A stretch of DNA of 64,000 nt, taken from contig JBBSDP010000025.1 of the NCBI GenBank assembly GCA_038240605.1, positions 1 through 64,000 of the forward strand. The letters are read 5' to 3'. The stretch is from JBBSDP01 sp038240605 (GTDB lineage: Bacteria > Planctomycetota > Phycisphaerae > Tepidisphaerales > Tepidisphaeraceae). The notes under the pieces were generated by a model. The model worked only from the letters and a program-made list of their open reading frames with translations, did no database searches and was not told the DNA's origin. Shown piece after piece: positions 9,039 to 18,147 of the stretch (positions within the stretch are counted from its first letter, which is position 1; every line of letters starts with the position of its first letter). The position numbers were made by a program, and so were the translations under genes.

Positions 9039-10028
9039 ATGAAGCGTTTCATCGGCGTGGCGGTTCTGGGGCTCACCTCGGCTTGCTTGCTACTGGGCGG
9101 GTGCAAGAAGGAAAGTTCAGGCGGTCCTGCCACCGAGGGCGGCGGAGCGTCGAAGAAGTACCTGGTGATGTTCAGCCAGTGCAACAATGCCGAGCCGTAC
9201 CGCGCTGCGCAGAACGACACGATGCGCAAGCTCTTCGAGAAATACCCGGACGTGGAGCTGGCCGTGATGGACGGCCAGCAGGATAATCTCAAGCAGATCT
9301 CGCAGATCGAAACCGCGATCCGCCAGAAGCCGGATCTGCTGATCGTCGCACCCAACGAGCGAGCCCCGCTGACGGCGATCATGAAGAAGGCGATGGACGC
9401 CGGCATCCCGACGCTCTGCCTCGAGCGCGACATTCTCGAGCCCAACTACACGTGCTACATCCGCTGCGATAACCGCGCGATCGGCAAGCTCGCCGGCGAA
9501 TTCATCGTCAAGAAGCTGACCGAAAAGTACGGCGCGCCCAAAGGGAATATCGTCGAGATCAGCGGGCTCAAAGGCGTCGAAGGAGAACAGAATCGACAAG
9601 CCGGGGCTCACGAGGTCCTCGACAAATACCCCGACATCAAGATCGTCTCCAACCCGGTCGCCAACTGGCTGCAGGGCAACGCGCGGGAACGCATGATCGA
9701 GGCGATGGCCACCGCGCCGCAGATCGATTGCGTCTATGGGCACAACGATCCGATGGCCGTCGGCGCCTACCTTGCCGCCAAGGAGAAGGGACGCGAGAAG
9801 GAAATGTTCTTCGTCGGCGTCGATGGGCTCAACGGCGAGGCGGGCGGGATCAAGAAGGTACAGGACGGGGTGCTGGCGGCGACGTTCGTTTACCCGCTCT
9901 GCGTGGACAAGGCAGTTGAGATCGGCAACCAGATCCTGCGCGATCCGAAGTTCAAGCCGGAGAAGGAATACGTGATGCCGTCGGCCGCCGTGACGCCCGA
10001 GAACGCAGCGACGCTCTACAAGCCGTGA
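9039..10028 (+). CDS. Sugar-binding lipoprotein of ABC importer (RbsB type)
   Basis: 329-residue periplasmic-binding protein (Peripla_BP_4 fold) anchored as a lipoprotein: signal peptide ending LLGGC with the lipidated Cys at residue 22, then a Gly/Ser linker. Family motifs include NNAEPYR at the first strand, DNLKQISQIE, NERAPLT and GHNDPMAVGAYLAAK. It captures the sugar and delivers it to the permease encoded just upstream. The ATG at 9039 directly begins the signal peptide and follows GAGAGGG; an in-frame ATG at 8994 would add 15 unlikely residues. It is last in the operon, facing ispG tail to tail. Confidence 0.92.
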   Translation: MKRFIGVAVLGLTSACLLLGGCKKESSGGPATEGGGASKKYLVMFSQCNNAEPYRAAQNDTMRKLFEKYPDVELAVMDGQQDNLKQISQIETAIRQKPDLLIVAPNERAPLTAIMKKAMDAGIPTLCLERDILEPNYTCYIRCDNRAIGKLAGEFIVKKLTEKYGAPKGNIVEISGLKGVEGEQNRQAGAHEVLDKYPDIKIVSNPVANWLQGNARERMIEAMATAPQIDCVYGHNDPMAVGAYLAAKEKGREKEMFFVGVDGLNGEAGGIKKVQDGVLAATFVYPLCVDKAVEIGNQILRDPKFKPEKEYVMPSAAVTPENAATLYKP

Positions 10029-10036
10029 TCTAGGAC

Positions 10037-11287
10037 CTATTTTACGACGGTCAGCGGGGTGCCGCGCTCGGCGCGGATCTTTTCCCAGCCGCTGCCCAGT
10101 TCGCCGATCGGGTCGGGCGGCAGGATGTCGACCTTCTTCTCCCCCAGCCGTGCCTCGCCGCGCTCCAGCTTCGCCTGGAATTTCTTACACTCGTCCAGCA
10201 GTCGAACCAGGATCTGCTCTTCGGGCACGTTCGCGACCTTCTCACCCTGCACGTAGATGATGCCACGGCGGTCGCCCGCGAAGATCGCGACGTCGGCGCC
10301 CTCGCATTCGCCCGGGCCGTTCACGACGCAACCCATGACCGCCACCTTGATCGGCAGGCGGATCTCCTCGGCGAGCTTCTTGCGCACGTCCTGCACGAGC
10401 GTGAAGAGGTCAACCTGGATACGGCCGCAAGTCGGACAGGCGATGAGCTCCGCGCCCAGGCGCGGACGAAGGCCGAGCACGTAGAGCAATTCCAGCCCGT
10501 CCTGCACCTCGTAGATTGGATCGTTGGCGTAGCTGATGCGAATGGTATCACCGATGCCGCTGCACAGCAGGTGGCCCAGCGGGACAACCGAGCGGATCGC
10601 CCCGGTTTCCTTCGGGCCGGCGTGGGTGACGCCCAGGTGGAGCGGGTAATCGAACCGCTTGCTGATCTCCCGGTAAGCGTCGATGACCAGCAGCGGGTCG
10701 ATGCTCTTCGCGCTGATCACGATGTCGTGGAAATCCTGCTCCTGGAAGATCTCCAGGTACTCCTCCAGCTTGGTGATCATGATGGCCAGGAGGTAGCCGT
10801 TCTTGTTGTCCGAAAAGACGCCGCCCAGTTCCTTCAGCCGGGTCTGTTTATCACGGCGTTCGACGATCGACCCTTCATTGACGCCCACGCGAATGGGGAT
10901 CTTCTTGGCCTTGCAGGCCTGGATGACGTCGATCACCTGGGCGCGGTCGTTGATGTTGCCGGGATTGAGCCGGATCTTGTGAATGCCCGCTTCAATCGAT
11001 TCCAGGGCGCGCTGGAAGTGGAAGTGCACATCTGCAACGATCGGCACCTTCACCTGCGGCAGGATCTCGCGCAAGGCGTCTGTGTCCTTGCGCTCGGGCA
11101 CTGCCACCCGCACCAGGTCCGCCCCGCCCGCGGCAAGCTTGTTGATCTCGCGAACGCATGCGTCGATGTCATAGGTGTAGCCGGAGGTCATTGACTGAAC
11201 CGCCACGGGGGCGTCGCCCCCGATGCCGACGAACCCATGCGCCTCGTCTCCGACCATGACCTTGCGTGTTTGCCGTCGTTGGGGCAT
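10037..11287 (-). CDS. ispG: 4-hydroxy-3-methylbut-2-enyl-diphosphate synthase
   Basis: 416-residue IspG (GcpE), the penultimate enzyme of the MEP isoprenoid pathway. It reductively dehydrates methylerythritol cyclodiphosphate using a [4Fe-4S] cluster. The TIM-barrel part shows PVAVQSMTSG, VADVHFH and KIRLNPGN. The cluster ligands are visible as CPTC (C284, C287) and C320, with the conserved NGPGE glutamate at 327. This is the short bacterial form without the plant/Chlamydia insert. It converges with the sugar-binding protein gene, with only 8 bases between stops. Confidence 0.97.
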   Translation of the reverse strand: MPQRRQTRKVMVGDEAHGFVGIGGDAPVAVQSMTSGYTYDIDACVREINKLAAGGADLVRVAVPERKDTDALREILPQVKVPIVADVHFHFQRALESIEAGIHKIRLNPGNINDRAQVIDVIQACKAKKIPIRVGVNEGSIVERRDKQTRLKELGGVFSDNKNGYLLAIMITKLEEYLEIFQEQDFHDIVISAKSIDPLLVIDAYREISKRFDYPLHLGVTHAGPKETGAIRSVVPLGHLLCSGIGDTIRISYANDPIYEVQDGLELLYVLGLRPRLGAELIACPTCGRIQVDLFTLVQDVRKKLAEEIRLPIKVAVMGCVVNGPGECEGADVAIFAGDRRGIIYVQGEKVANVPEEQILVRLLDECKKFQAKLERGEARLGEKKVDILPPDPIGELGSGWEKIRAERGTPLTVVK

Positions 11288-11620
11288 TGATGACTCCCGC
11301 GGCCCTCGTGCGCGAGCCGAAAAGGCTGGCGCGCGCCAAGTTAGAATGAGGGCCCGTTATTGGTTCTATCTTACGTTACGTCCGATAACTGCGCCAAAGC
11401 CGTCGGGTACCCCGGCCGCACAGGGCGCACGCCTGTCGTTTACATTATCGCCACTTGCGGCCCGCCGTCGTGAAAGCTGCCGGCCGGACGCCGAGGCGAT
11501 AGGATGCCGCGGCGGCGACGGCGTTCCCGCTAACCTCGATCGTACGGAACTGTCTCAACTTACGGGCATCGAGGACGTGGGTAAAGGGGGCGGGCACGGG
11601 TCTGCGGAGCGTTGATCGAA
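11288..11620. other. Divergent intergenic region
   Basis: 333 bases between the divergent ispG and the secreted-repeat protein gene. Promoters for both should lie here. I see no convincing -35/-10 pair, hairpin or small gene. Confidence 0.4.
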
Positions 11621-12847
11621 ATGCATCGGACGATCATTGTGGCAGTGATGGGAATCGCGGCGGGCCTCGCGAGTGTGGTCTATGCCCAGGAGGACGTGCG
11701 CCGCGCCCAGGTCATCGCTGCCGCCGACGATGCCTCGCGCCGACTCGATGCGGAGGTGATGTCGACCGGCGTCACGTCAGACCTTACCGTCGGCCAGCTC
11801 GCCGAGCGAACTGGCAGCCGCGAGGCCCTGGAGCAAACGCTGCGAACGGCGGAGCAAGTCGGCGGAACCCGGTGGATCGACGATCAGACGACACAGGTTC
11901 GCCTCGAGCTGACCGGCGACGCCGTTGCTCGCACACTTCAAACCGCGGCCGATTCACATCCTCACGCGTTGCCCGTCTCCAAAGATGTCTTGCGCTCGGG
12001 CCTGAAGACGCTGAAGTCGCGGACGTTTGCCGCCACGGGAAGCAGCACGTCGGCGGCGGCGTCAGATCGGCTTCGCCCCGATCCGTCCCAATCGGGCTGG
12101 CGCGGCGTGAGCGATGCCGATCGCAGACAGGCGATCGTGGCAGCGCGCCACAATGCCGCGTCGCGCATGCTGGACAGCGTCAGCGCGGTGGAGGTCGTGC
12201 CTGACCACCCGTTGAGCGAGGCGCTGGCGAGGCCGCCCGTGCAGCAAACGGTCGGGGACTGGCTCATGAGCCGTCCTATCACATCCGTTGAATTTCGCGA
12301 TGACCTGGAAATACGGCTAGTGCTTGGCGCGCCGCCAGAGGATTTCTGCCGGGTGCTTCGCGCGGCGCTCGCGCGTCAGGAAAAGACGCCGCTGCCGACC
12401 GATGAAGCGGCGTGGCGGCGCTTCTGCGAGCGCGTTGAATCGCACCTGTCGTTGCCGCTTGGGCGCGGCCTCGTCGCCGCGCCTGGCACCGCGCCCGCGG
12501 TGCCCTCGGCCATCGTGCTCCCCGCCGAGCCGCCGCGCTGGGTGCGCGATGCGATCGACGTGGACGGCGCTGCCCATGGCGGGGGACCCCTGTTGCGGAC
12601 CGCGCGGGTCGCGGAGGATTCGGCGATGCAGCGGATGCGCGCGCGCGTCGAAGCGTTGCCGCTGTCGCCGGGTCTGACGCTGGGACAGGCGGCACACCAG
12701 GACGCGCACGTTGCCGATGGCCTGACGCGGGCAATGCGTTTTGCGCACACGTACAAAGTCGACTACAACGATCCGGTACCGGGCGCGGTGCGGATCAAGG
12801 TTCACATCGAGCTTGAAGACGTGTGGCGCGAGATCGCCCAACCCTGA
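11621..12847 (+). CDS. Secreted protein with three LPP20/FlgP-like modules
   Basis: 408-residue exported protein with a signal peptide ending VVYA-QE near residue 22. The mature part contains three related modules (roughly residues 25-110, 165-250 and 335-405). Each has an Ala/Arg-rich helix of the form A..R(L/M)...V, a TVGQLA or LGQAA-like turn, and a strand ending in valine-rich (V)R(I/L).(L/V).L. This layout resembles LPP20/FlgP-type lipoprotein modules, but the match is judged by eye. There is no lipobox. The ATG at 11621 is preferred over TTG 11612, since GGAG at 11606 sits at workable spacing only for the ATG. Function unknown; envelope location likely. Confidence 0.6.
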   Translation: MHRTIIVAVMGIAAGLASVVYAQEDVRRAQVIAAADDASRRLDAEVMSTGVTSDLTVGQLAERTGSREALEQTLRTAEQVGGTRWIDDQTTQVRLELTGDAVARTLQTAADSHPHALPVSKDVLRSGLKTLKSRTFAATGSSTSAAASDRLRPDPSQSGWRGVSDADRRQAIVAARHNAASRMLDSVSAVEVVPDHPLSEALARPPVQQTVGDWLMSRPITSVEFRDDLEIRLVLGAPPEDFCRVLRAALARQEKTPLPTDEAAWRRFCERVESHLSLPLGRGLVAAPGTAPAVPSAIVLPAEPPRWVRDAIDVDGAAHGGGPLLRTARVAEDSAMQRMRARVEALPLSPGLTLGQAAHQDAHVADGLTRAMRFAHTYKVDYNDPVPGAVRIKVHIELEDVWREIAQP

Positions 12848-12947
12848 AAATTTGTAGTCTGCAATTAAATTCCACTTCCGAACGTTCCTTGCAAGCAGGG
12901 CGTGAGGGCGCATCATCGGTCCACGCAGGCGAAAATTGAAACAGGCT

Positions 12948-13400
12948 ATGCGTATCTCTCGATCATTCCTCTACTTATTGAGCGCGATTGCGCTCGCGTG
13001 CGCCGTGGGCACAGGGCCCGCCGTCGAGCAACTCGCATCAGCGTCACCCTCGGATGGCAAGGGCGCGATCCGGGTTTACGTCACGGATGGCAATGGGAAG
13101 GCCGCGGTCGGCGTGCAGGTTCGGCTTTACGTTTCGACCAAACACAAAAAGTCAGGGGAAACGTCGATCCTCGTGCGGATCGGAAGACTGCGAAACGGTC
13201 GGAGCGGCCAGGGCTCGCCGACGCAGTTTGGCACGACGAACCGCGACGGCGTTTATACGTTTGCAAACGTGCCATCGGGCGACTATCGCGTCGCCGCCGG
13301 CGTTCCCGGAGGCAACAGCACCGGGCAGTCGAAGGCATCGGTGATCGCGGGACAGGTGACGGACGTGGCGATCTCCCTGGAGCCGGCGAAAAAAAAATGA
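12948..13400 (+). CDS. Secreted carboxypeptidase-regulatory-like domain protein
   Basis: About 150-residue exported protein. After a signal peptide (hydrophobic run, then LACAVG and an Ala-Ser rich site) comes one beta-sandwich of the CarboxypepD_reg / Cna_B-like type: AIRVYVTDGNGKAAVGVQVRL, then TNRDGVYTFANVPSGDYRV and a final VTDVAISLEP strand. Such domains are structural or binding modules, not enzymes. The tail is Lys-rich. The start is uncertain: ATG 12948 gives the cleanest signal peptide, TTG 12936 would add four residues. No partner gene is evident. Confidence 0.65.
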   Translation: MRISRSFLYLLSAIALACAVGTGPAVEQLASASPSDGKGAIRVYVTDGNGKAAVGVQVRLYVSTKHKKSGETSILVRIGRLRNGRSGQGSPTQFGTTNRDGVYTFANVPSGDYRVAAGVPGGNSTGQSKASVIAGQVTDVAISLEPAKKK

Positions 13401-13598
13401 ACCTGAGAACTTGTTTCGAATCGTAGTCGTAGCGTTGGAGTGTCTTCCGGAGGCGGTCGTCGTCATCCCCGTCACGCATAACGAGACCCTGGTGATATGG
13501 GGATTCGTCGTGTGGCCGAATGTGGCACTGATGATTCACGAGGCGTCGCTGCCCAGCGACGCCTCGATCGCTTTAATAGCCGCTTCGCGGCGTCCGTG

Positions 13599-13666
13599 GT
13601 CAGTTGTCAGTGGTCCGTTGTCGGGTTCGGCGTCACGCTACGAACAACTGACAACTGACAACTGAC
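13599..13666. repeat. 7-bp-unit intergenic hairpin, GTCAGTT type
   Basis: Left arm 13599-13621 pairs with 13644-13666 at 21 of 23 positions around a 22-base loop. The right arm is three to four tandem copies of ACTGACA (7 bp). It ends three bases before the stop of the metallo-hydrolase gene. Another element with the same unit lies at 52310-52384. Confidence 0.8.
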
Positions 13667-13668
13667 AA

Positions 13669-14313
13669 TCAATCCCCTTCCAGAGCTTCGTTCACGAACG
13701 AGTTCGTCTGACGCTCTTGATTGAGCGTGCTGGGTTGGCCGTGGCCGGGGAGCAGGTGGGTGTTGCCGGGAAGCGCCATGACACGTCGGATCGATCGCTC
13801 CAGATGCGCATGATTCGAATCGGGGAAGTCGGTGCGCCCGACCGCGCCCATGATGATCAAATCTCCGCCCACCAGTACTTGCTCGTTTGGAAGGTGATAC
13901 ATCACGTGCCCGGGCGCATGGCCCGGCGTGTGGATCACGTGAACGTCGAGGTTGCCGATGCGCAGGACCTGGCCGTCTTCCACCGGACCATCCGATTGAC
14001 GCGGAGGAATATCGAAGGGGAGGTCCAGCAGGCGACTCACCGGATTACGGAGCTTGCCCTCGTCGAGCGGATGGATCAGGACCTTGGCGCCGGGGAACCG
14101 CTGGCTGACGACCGCATGGTCGGCCACGTGATCGAAGTGGCCGTGCGTCAACCACAGGCCGATCAGGTCCCAGCCGCGTTGCTGGACCTGATCGAGCAGG
14201 GGAGTGACGGTGTGGTCGGGCGCATCGAAGAGGACGGCCTGGCCGGCTGCCTCGTCGGCGATCACAAAGCAATTGGTCGCGGCGATGCCGCCGGTATTCA
14301 TCAGGTTTACCAT
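13669..14313 (-). CDS. MBL-fold metallo-hydrolase, glyoxalase II-like
   Basis: 214-residue metallo-beta-lactamase-fold hydrolase. The zinc motif THGHFDH is at residues 56-62. Further metal ligands are in HTPGHAPGH, GGD and the terminal LPGHGQ. Size and motifs fit the YcbL/glyoxalase II-like group, which hydrolyses thioesters such as S-lactoylglutathione or related compounds, but the substrate cannot be read from sequence. Cytoplasmic, no signal peptide. Its 3' end abuts a tandem-7-mer hairpin that may serve as its terminator. Confidence 0.85.
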   Translation of the reverse strand: MVNLMNTGGIAATNCFVIADEAAGQAVLFDAPDHTVTPLLDQVQQRGWDLIGLWLTHGHFDHVADHAVVSQRFPGAKVLIHPLDEGKLRNPVSRLLDLPFDIPPRQSDGPVEDGQVLRIGNLDVHVIHTPGHAPGHVMYHLPNEQVLVGGDLIIMGAVGRTDFPDSNHAHLERSIRRVMALPGNTHLLPGHGQPSTLNQERQTNSFVNEALEGD

Positions 14314-14457
14314 GCCGCGTTGATTGTAGTGGCTGGGCGTACGCGCGTCTCACGCGCGGACGTACGTCAACGGCAGTTGGATGAAAAAGGAATCGCTCTG
14401 CTGGCGGCGACTCCGCAGTCCCTTCGACGGGCTCAGGGCAGGCAGCACTCTTGCCAA

Positions 14458-16020
14458 TCAGTGGGCGAAGGCGGTGTTGGATCGGTCCTGATCGAGGAGA
14501 GCCGTCCGCTGGTTGGCGCGATTGATGATGCGGGAGTACATGATCCGGTCATCGTCGAAGTTCACGGCAGCCGGCGCCAGGCGGGCCGCCGCCACTATTG
14601 CGCGCTCGAACAAATTGCCGACTTGGGCGTCGGAGAGTTTGGCAACCAGTTCCTTGCCCGTACGGGGTGGGAACGTCTCGCGGATCACGGGATCTTCCAT
14701 GTAATAGGTCAGGATGATCCGCTTGGCCTCCATTGCCGCCCGACCGTAGAGCGACCGGGCGGAGCGAAGAAGTCGATCGCGATCCGGCCCACTGGCGGCG
14801 AGGCGTACTGCGAGGTAATCGTGGTCGGCGGCGGTAATCAGGTCATCTTCATCGACATCGTCGAGATGTGAGGCGTAGGTCTGGTAGCGGTTGAGGTATT
14901 CCTTCTGTCCCAGGTGCCGCTCGTATTCCTTGCGCGCGTCCTTCGCGAGCCGGGATGCAAGGGCATACGAGAAGAGCGCCGAATCGAGCGCGTGGGCATC
15001 GGCGGCCTTGGCCGTCGGGCCAATCAATGCCTGTGCCATGTCTCCCTCAGGCGTATCCACGCCCGATGTCGGGACGTTGAATGCTTTTGACTCTTCAATC
15101 CGGGCTCGTTTAGCCTCGGCCTCGCCCCAGGCGCGCAACTGAAGCGCCGGCTGGCTGTCGATCACCATGGCGCTGAGCTGGAGCGGCTTCTGCCCGCCGG
15201 CCAGGGCCATCTGTGCCCGCTTGGCCGTGTTGTACGCCATCGCGACCGGAGGCACGCCGTAGGGAAACGGCTGATAGGGGGCGACGTACTGCATCGCCGA
15301 GCCATCGCTCTCGTCGCCGCCCGGGCGCGGCTCGTGTTGCGGCTTGAGCAATTGCGGCAGGATGCGATTGGAATCATCGAGGCAAAGCAGGCCGACCGTT
15401 CCGTCATCGGCATGAAGCGTTCGATGCAGCCGGCGGAATTGCACGTCGTTGGGGTAAGCGATGCGTCGCGCCGCGTCGGTCATCGATTCCAGGCGATACT
15501 GGTGGTCGTAGTAGGCGCGCTCCTGGACGGCCGGGCCGCCCAGCTTGTTGGCGTAGATCTGCTCCGCGGAACTGAGGATGTTGATGTTGCCGGGGCGTTC
15601 CTGATCGACGCTGCGGCCGTATTCCAGCGCCTGCGCGATCGTGATGAACTTGTTCGCCGGGCTGGCCATCATCACGCTGATGTTGTAGGCCTTGTTCCAC
15701 ATCTGGAACATGTGCACGGTGTCGAACTCAGGCTGGAGACGGCGGATCCACTCGATCTTGGTATCGAAATCTTCCAGGTTCCGGTCGGTCTTCTGCGACT
15801 CGCTGGAAGACCAGAGGAACATGACCAGCGGCCCGCGCAAGCCGCCCAGCAGAAGTGCGAGGGTGAAACTGTCCATTCCGCCGATCGCGCCGCCCAGGCT
15901 GTCGCCAGGACGTCCCTTCGCCTGCGCGGTCTGCCATGCCATTGCCCGTCCGCGCATCACAACCGATGCGAGCAGCGAGACGACCAGGACCAAGATCACG
16001 CCCAAACGTCCACGCTTCAT
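14458..16020 (-). CDS. Unknown membrane-anchored protein of ABC-2 operon
   Basis: 520-residue protein of no recognised family. An N-terminal transmembrane helix (about residues 7-25) is followed by GGMDSFTLALLLGGLRGPLVMFLW, a second hydrophobic segment, then a mostly helical soluble region that includes a conserved-looking block FDTKIEWIRRLQPEFDTVHMF and TPR-like helices. The start overlaps the stop of the permease gene by 4 bases (ATGA), so it is translated with the exporter and probably belongs to the complex. Function unknown. Confidence 0.7.
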   Translation of the reverse strand: MKRGRLGVILVLVVSLLASVVMRGRAMAWQTAQAKGRPGDSLGGAIGGMDSFTLALLLGGLRGPLVMFLWSSSESQKTDRNLEDFDTKIEWIRRLQPEFDTVHMFQMWNKAYNISVMMASPANKFITIAQALEYGRSVDQERPGNINILSSAEQIYANKLGGPAVQERAYYDHQYRLESMTDAARRIAYPNDVQFRRLHRTLHADDGTVGLLCLDDSNRILPQLLKPQHEPRPGGDESDGSAMQYVAPYQPFPYGVPPVAMAYNTAKRAQMALAGGQKPLQLSAMVIDSQPALQLRAWGEAEAKRARIEESKAFNVPTSGVDTPEGDMAQALIGPTAKAADAHALDSALFSYALASRLAKDARKEYERHLGQKEYLNRYQTYASHLDDVDEDDLITAADHDYLAVRLAASGPDRDRLLRSARSLYGRAAMEAKRIILTYYMEDPVIRETFPPRTGKELVAKLSDAQVGNLFERAIVAAARLAPAAVNFDDDRIMYSRIINRANQRTALLDQDRSNTAFAH

Positions 16021-18140
16021 GGCGCAACCTCCTTCCGCTTGAGGATGAGGTAGCTGGCGGAAATCAGGATCAGGCCGTAAAGCAACAGCACCTCGGCGGC
16101 GCCGGCGAGCCTCGCGGGGGGGATGCTGATGCCGCGCTCGATGTCTTCGCTCACCGGGAACCGCGACACGTCGGGGAGGGCGACCGCCACGCTCTTGAGC
16201 GTTCGCGCCAGCGCTTCAACCGACGTGCTGACGACGCGGGATGCGCCCGGGTCGGTGACCTTGAACTCTCCGGCCACGCCGCGCCCCACGCCGGGGTTCA
16301 GCGCGTCGCCCAGCTCGTCGACGCCCCATCGCCCCAGCAGGATGACCAGCGTGAGGACGACCGCGATCGGCCAGGAGAGGAACGTGCTACAGAAGACGGA
16401 GATCACCACGACCAGCACGCAAAGCATCCAGAGGACCAGCAGGCTCTTGAAGAGGTTGAAGGCGAAGCTGCGATCGGCGGTGACAACCGCGAGCGAGCCC
16501 AGCTCCAGCCCCAGTTGCTGCTGAGCGGTGAGGTCGCGAAGCGTTACGTCAAAGTTGCCGCCAGCGACATCGCCCTGGGGCACGTCGAAGTAGGTCGTGC
16601 GATCCATCTCCGGCGTGATGCGAATCGTTCCGCTGCTCGTTGCGGTGTTGCGGTTACGCACCTGGAGGGCGACGACCGAAAAACTCGTGGTGGTGTCCTG
16701 GAATTCTCCGTTCCGTTCGAAGCTGAGGTTGACCTGGAACGGCACTTTGCCGCCGCTGCCGTGTCCCACATCGGCATTGCGGAAGCGGTAAACGGCAACC
16801 GTGCCCGTCTCCTTCGGATCTCCCGTCAGGATCATTCCCCGATGGCCGGTGTGCGAGAGAAAGAGGGGAGTGACCGGCTTTCCCCCCTGAAACTGGGGCT
16901 TGATCATCGCCTTATCCGGTTCGGCGGCGGGGACGAAGAAGACGACCGGCATCTCACCGGCGCCAAATTCAACCGAAGGAGTGATTCCGGACACCTCGAC
17001 GATAAACGAGCGGGCGCCGGCGAGGCGGGGGAGCAGCGTCTCTTTCAATCGGATCACGGCGCCGGGCCGGCCGTCAGTCGGAGGCACTACGGTGATGCCG
17101 CTGGAGTTGTTGTCGAACTCCTCGAACCCGATCAACGGCCTTCGCTGATCGTCGAGTACGCGCACCTTGATTTGTGCGGGCACCTCGTCCTGAGGCTGGG
17201 TGCTGGGCCTGGTATCGGGCAACACCGGCCCAAGGATGTGCGAGGCGGCGGCGGGATTCTTAATGCCCAGCTCGCGGGTCATCTTGAGGTCATCCTCGGT
17301 CGGCTTGTGACGTTCGAGCTGAAGCGTCACGAGCAGGTCAACCTCCGCCCCTTTCTCGACCGCCTCGAGCAACAGCGACCGCTGACTTTCGGTTGGCTCG
17401 AACGGAACGGCGAAGAATTCCGACTTACCGCCCGCCATCCATTGAATACCGTCCGGACCCGTCTCGCGCGAGAAGATGCCGACCTCTCGCGGGAACTCCA
17501 GGCTCTTGGTGTCCAGAAAGCCACGGCCCGCCCAGTGGGAGAGCGCGGCATGCTGCACCGATTCGGTTGGCTCTTCACTCAATCGCTCGGTGATGCCACG
17601 GACCAGGCGCCAGTTCCGCAGTTCCAGGTAGCCGTAGGTGAAGATCCCCATGATGAGGATGATCATGCCGGACACGCGCGCAAAGCCGATCACCTTCCCG
17701 AGGACGATCTCCAGCCGGGTCGTGGGCTTGGTGACGATCGTGTAGATGACCCGCGTCTCGATCTCCTTGGGGAGGTTGGTGCAGGCGAGGATCAGGGCGG
17801 TCACCGTCACGATCAGGCCGCTCGTGAACAGGCAGAATTTGATCGTCTGCCGGATCGCGTCCTGCTCGTCGGACGGTCGCTGCAACTGCACGACGGTGAT
17901 CACACCCAGGATCGCGAGCGGCGTCACCAGCAGCACCCGCCGGCGCATCGATTCCGTGAAGCAGGTATCGGACAGGGCCCAGATGCGACCCAGGTGAAAG
18001 CGCGCGATGTCAGACCATCCCAGCACGATCGTCGCCAGCACGGCCAGCGCCGCCACGATCCAGATCGCGTGCGTCCCCCAGGCAAAGGTCAAGGTCAGAA
18101 GTTGATGCGATAAACAGTTCACGGGGAGTGATCGAGACAT
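16017..18140 (-). CDS. ABC-2 type exporter permease, long form
   Basis: 707-residue membrane protein, larger than usual for ABC-2 permeases (250-400). The N-terminal half has several membrane helices and the segment LPKEIETRVIYTIVTKPTTRLEIVLGKVIG, characteristic of ABC-2 permeases. A large extracytoplasmic beta-rich domain (about residues 200-560) follows, and two to three helices close the protein. It pairs with the ATPase immediately upstream, 7 bases away. The start at 18140 was chosen since longer versions overlap the ATPase gene and begin with a Pro-rich non-membrane stretch. Substrate unknown. Confidence 0.8.
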   Translation of the reverse strand: MSRSLPVNCLSHQLLTLTFAWGTHAIWIVAALAVLATIVLGWSDIARFHLGRIWALSDTCFTESMRRRVLLVTPLAILGVITVVQLQRPSDEQDAIRQTIKFCLFTSGLIVTVTALILACTNLPKEIETRVIYTIVTKPTTRLEIVLGKVIGFARVSGMIILIMGIFTYGYLELRNWRLVRGITERLSEEPTESVQHAALSHWAGRGFLDTKSLEFPREVGIFSRETGPDGIQWMAGGKSEFFAVPFEPTESQRSLLLEAVEKGAEVDLLVTLQLERHKPTEDDLKMTRELGIKNPAAASHILGPVLPDTRPSTQPQDEVPAQIKVRVLDDQRRPLIGFEEFDNNSSGITVVPPTDGRPGAVIRLKETLLPRLAGARSFIVEVSGITPSVEFGAGEMPVVFFVPAAEPDKAMIKPQFQGGKPVTPLFLSHTGHRGMILTGDPKETGTVAVYRFRNADVGHGSGGKVPFQVNLSFERNGEFQDTTTSFSVVALQVRNRNTATSSGTIRITPEMDRTTYFDVPQGDVAGGNFDVTLRDLTAQQQLGLELGSLAVVTADRSFAFNLFKSLLVLWMLCVLVVVISVFCSTFLSWPIAVVLTLVILLGRWGVDELGDALNPGVGRGVAGEFKVTDPGASRVVSTSVEALARTLKSVAVALPDVSRFPVSEDIERGISIPPARLAGAAEVLLLYGLILISASYLILKRKEVAP

Positions 18141-18147
18141 TTGGAGG

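Noticed and set aside
15936..18113. 725-codon plus-strand frame opposite the ABC-2 permease
   Set aside because: Antisense shadow in a high-GC region; no recognisable motif, while the minus strand encodes a membrane permease.
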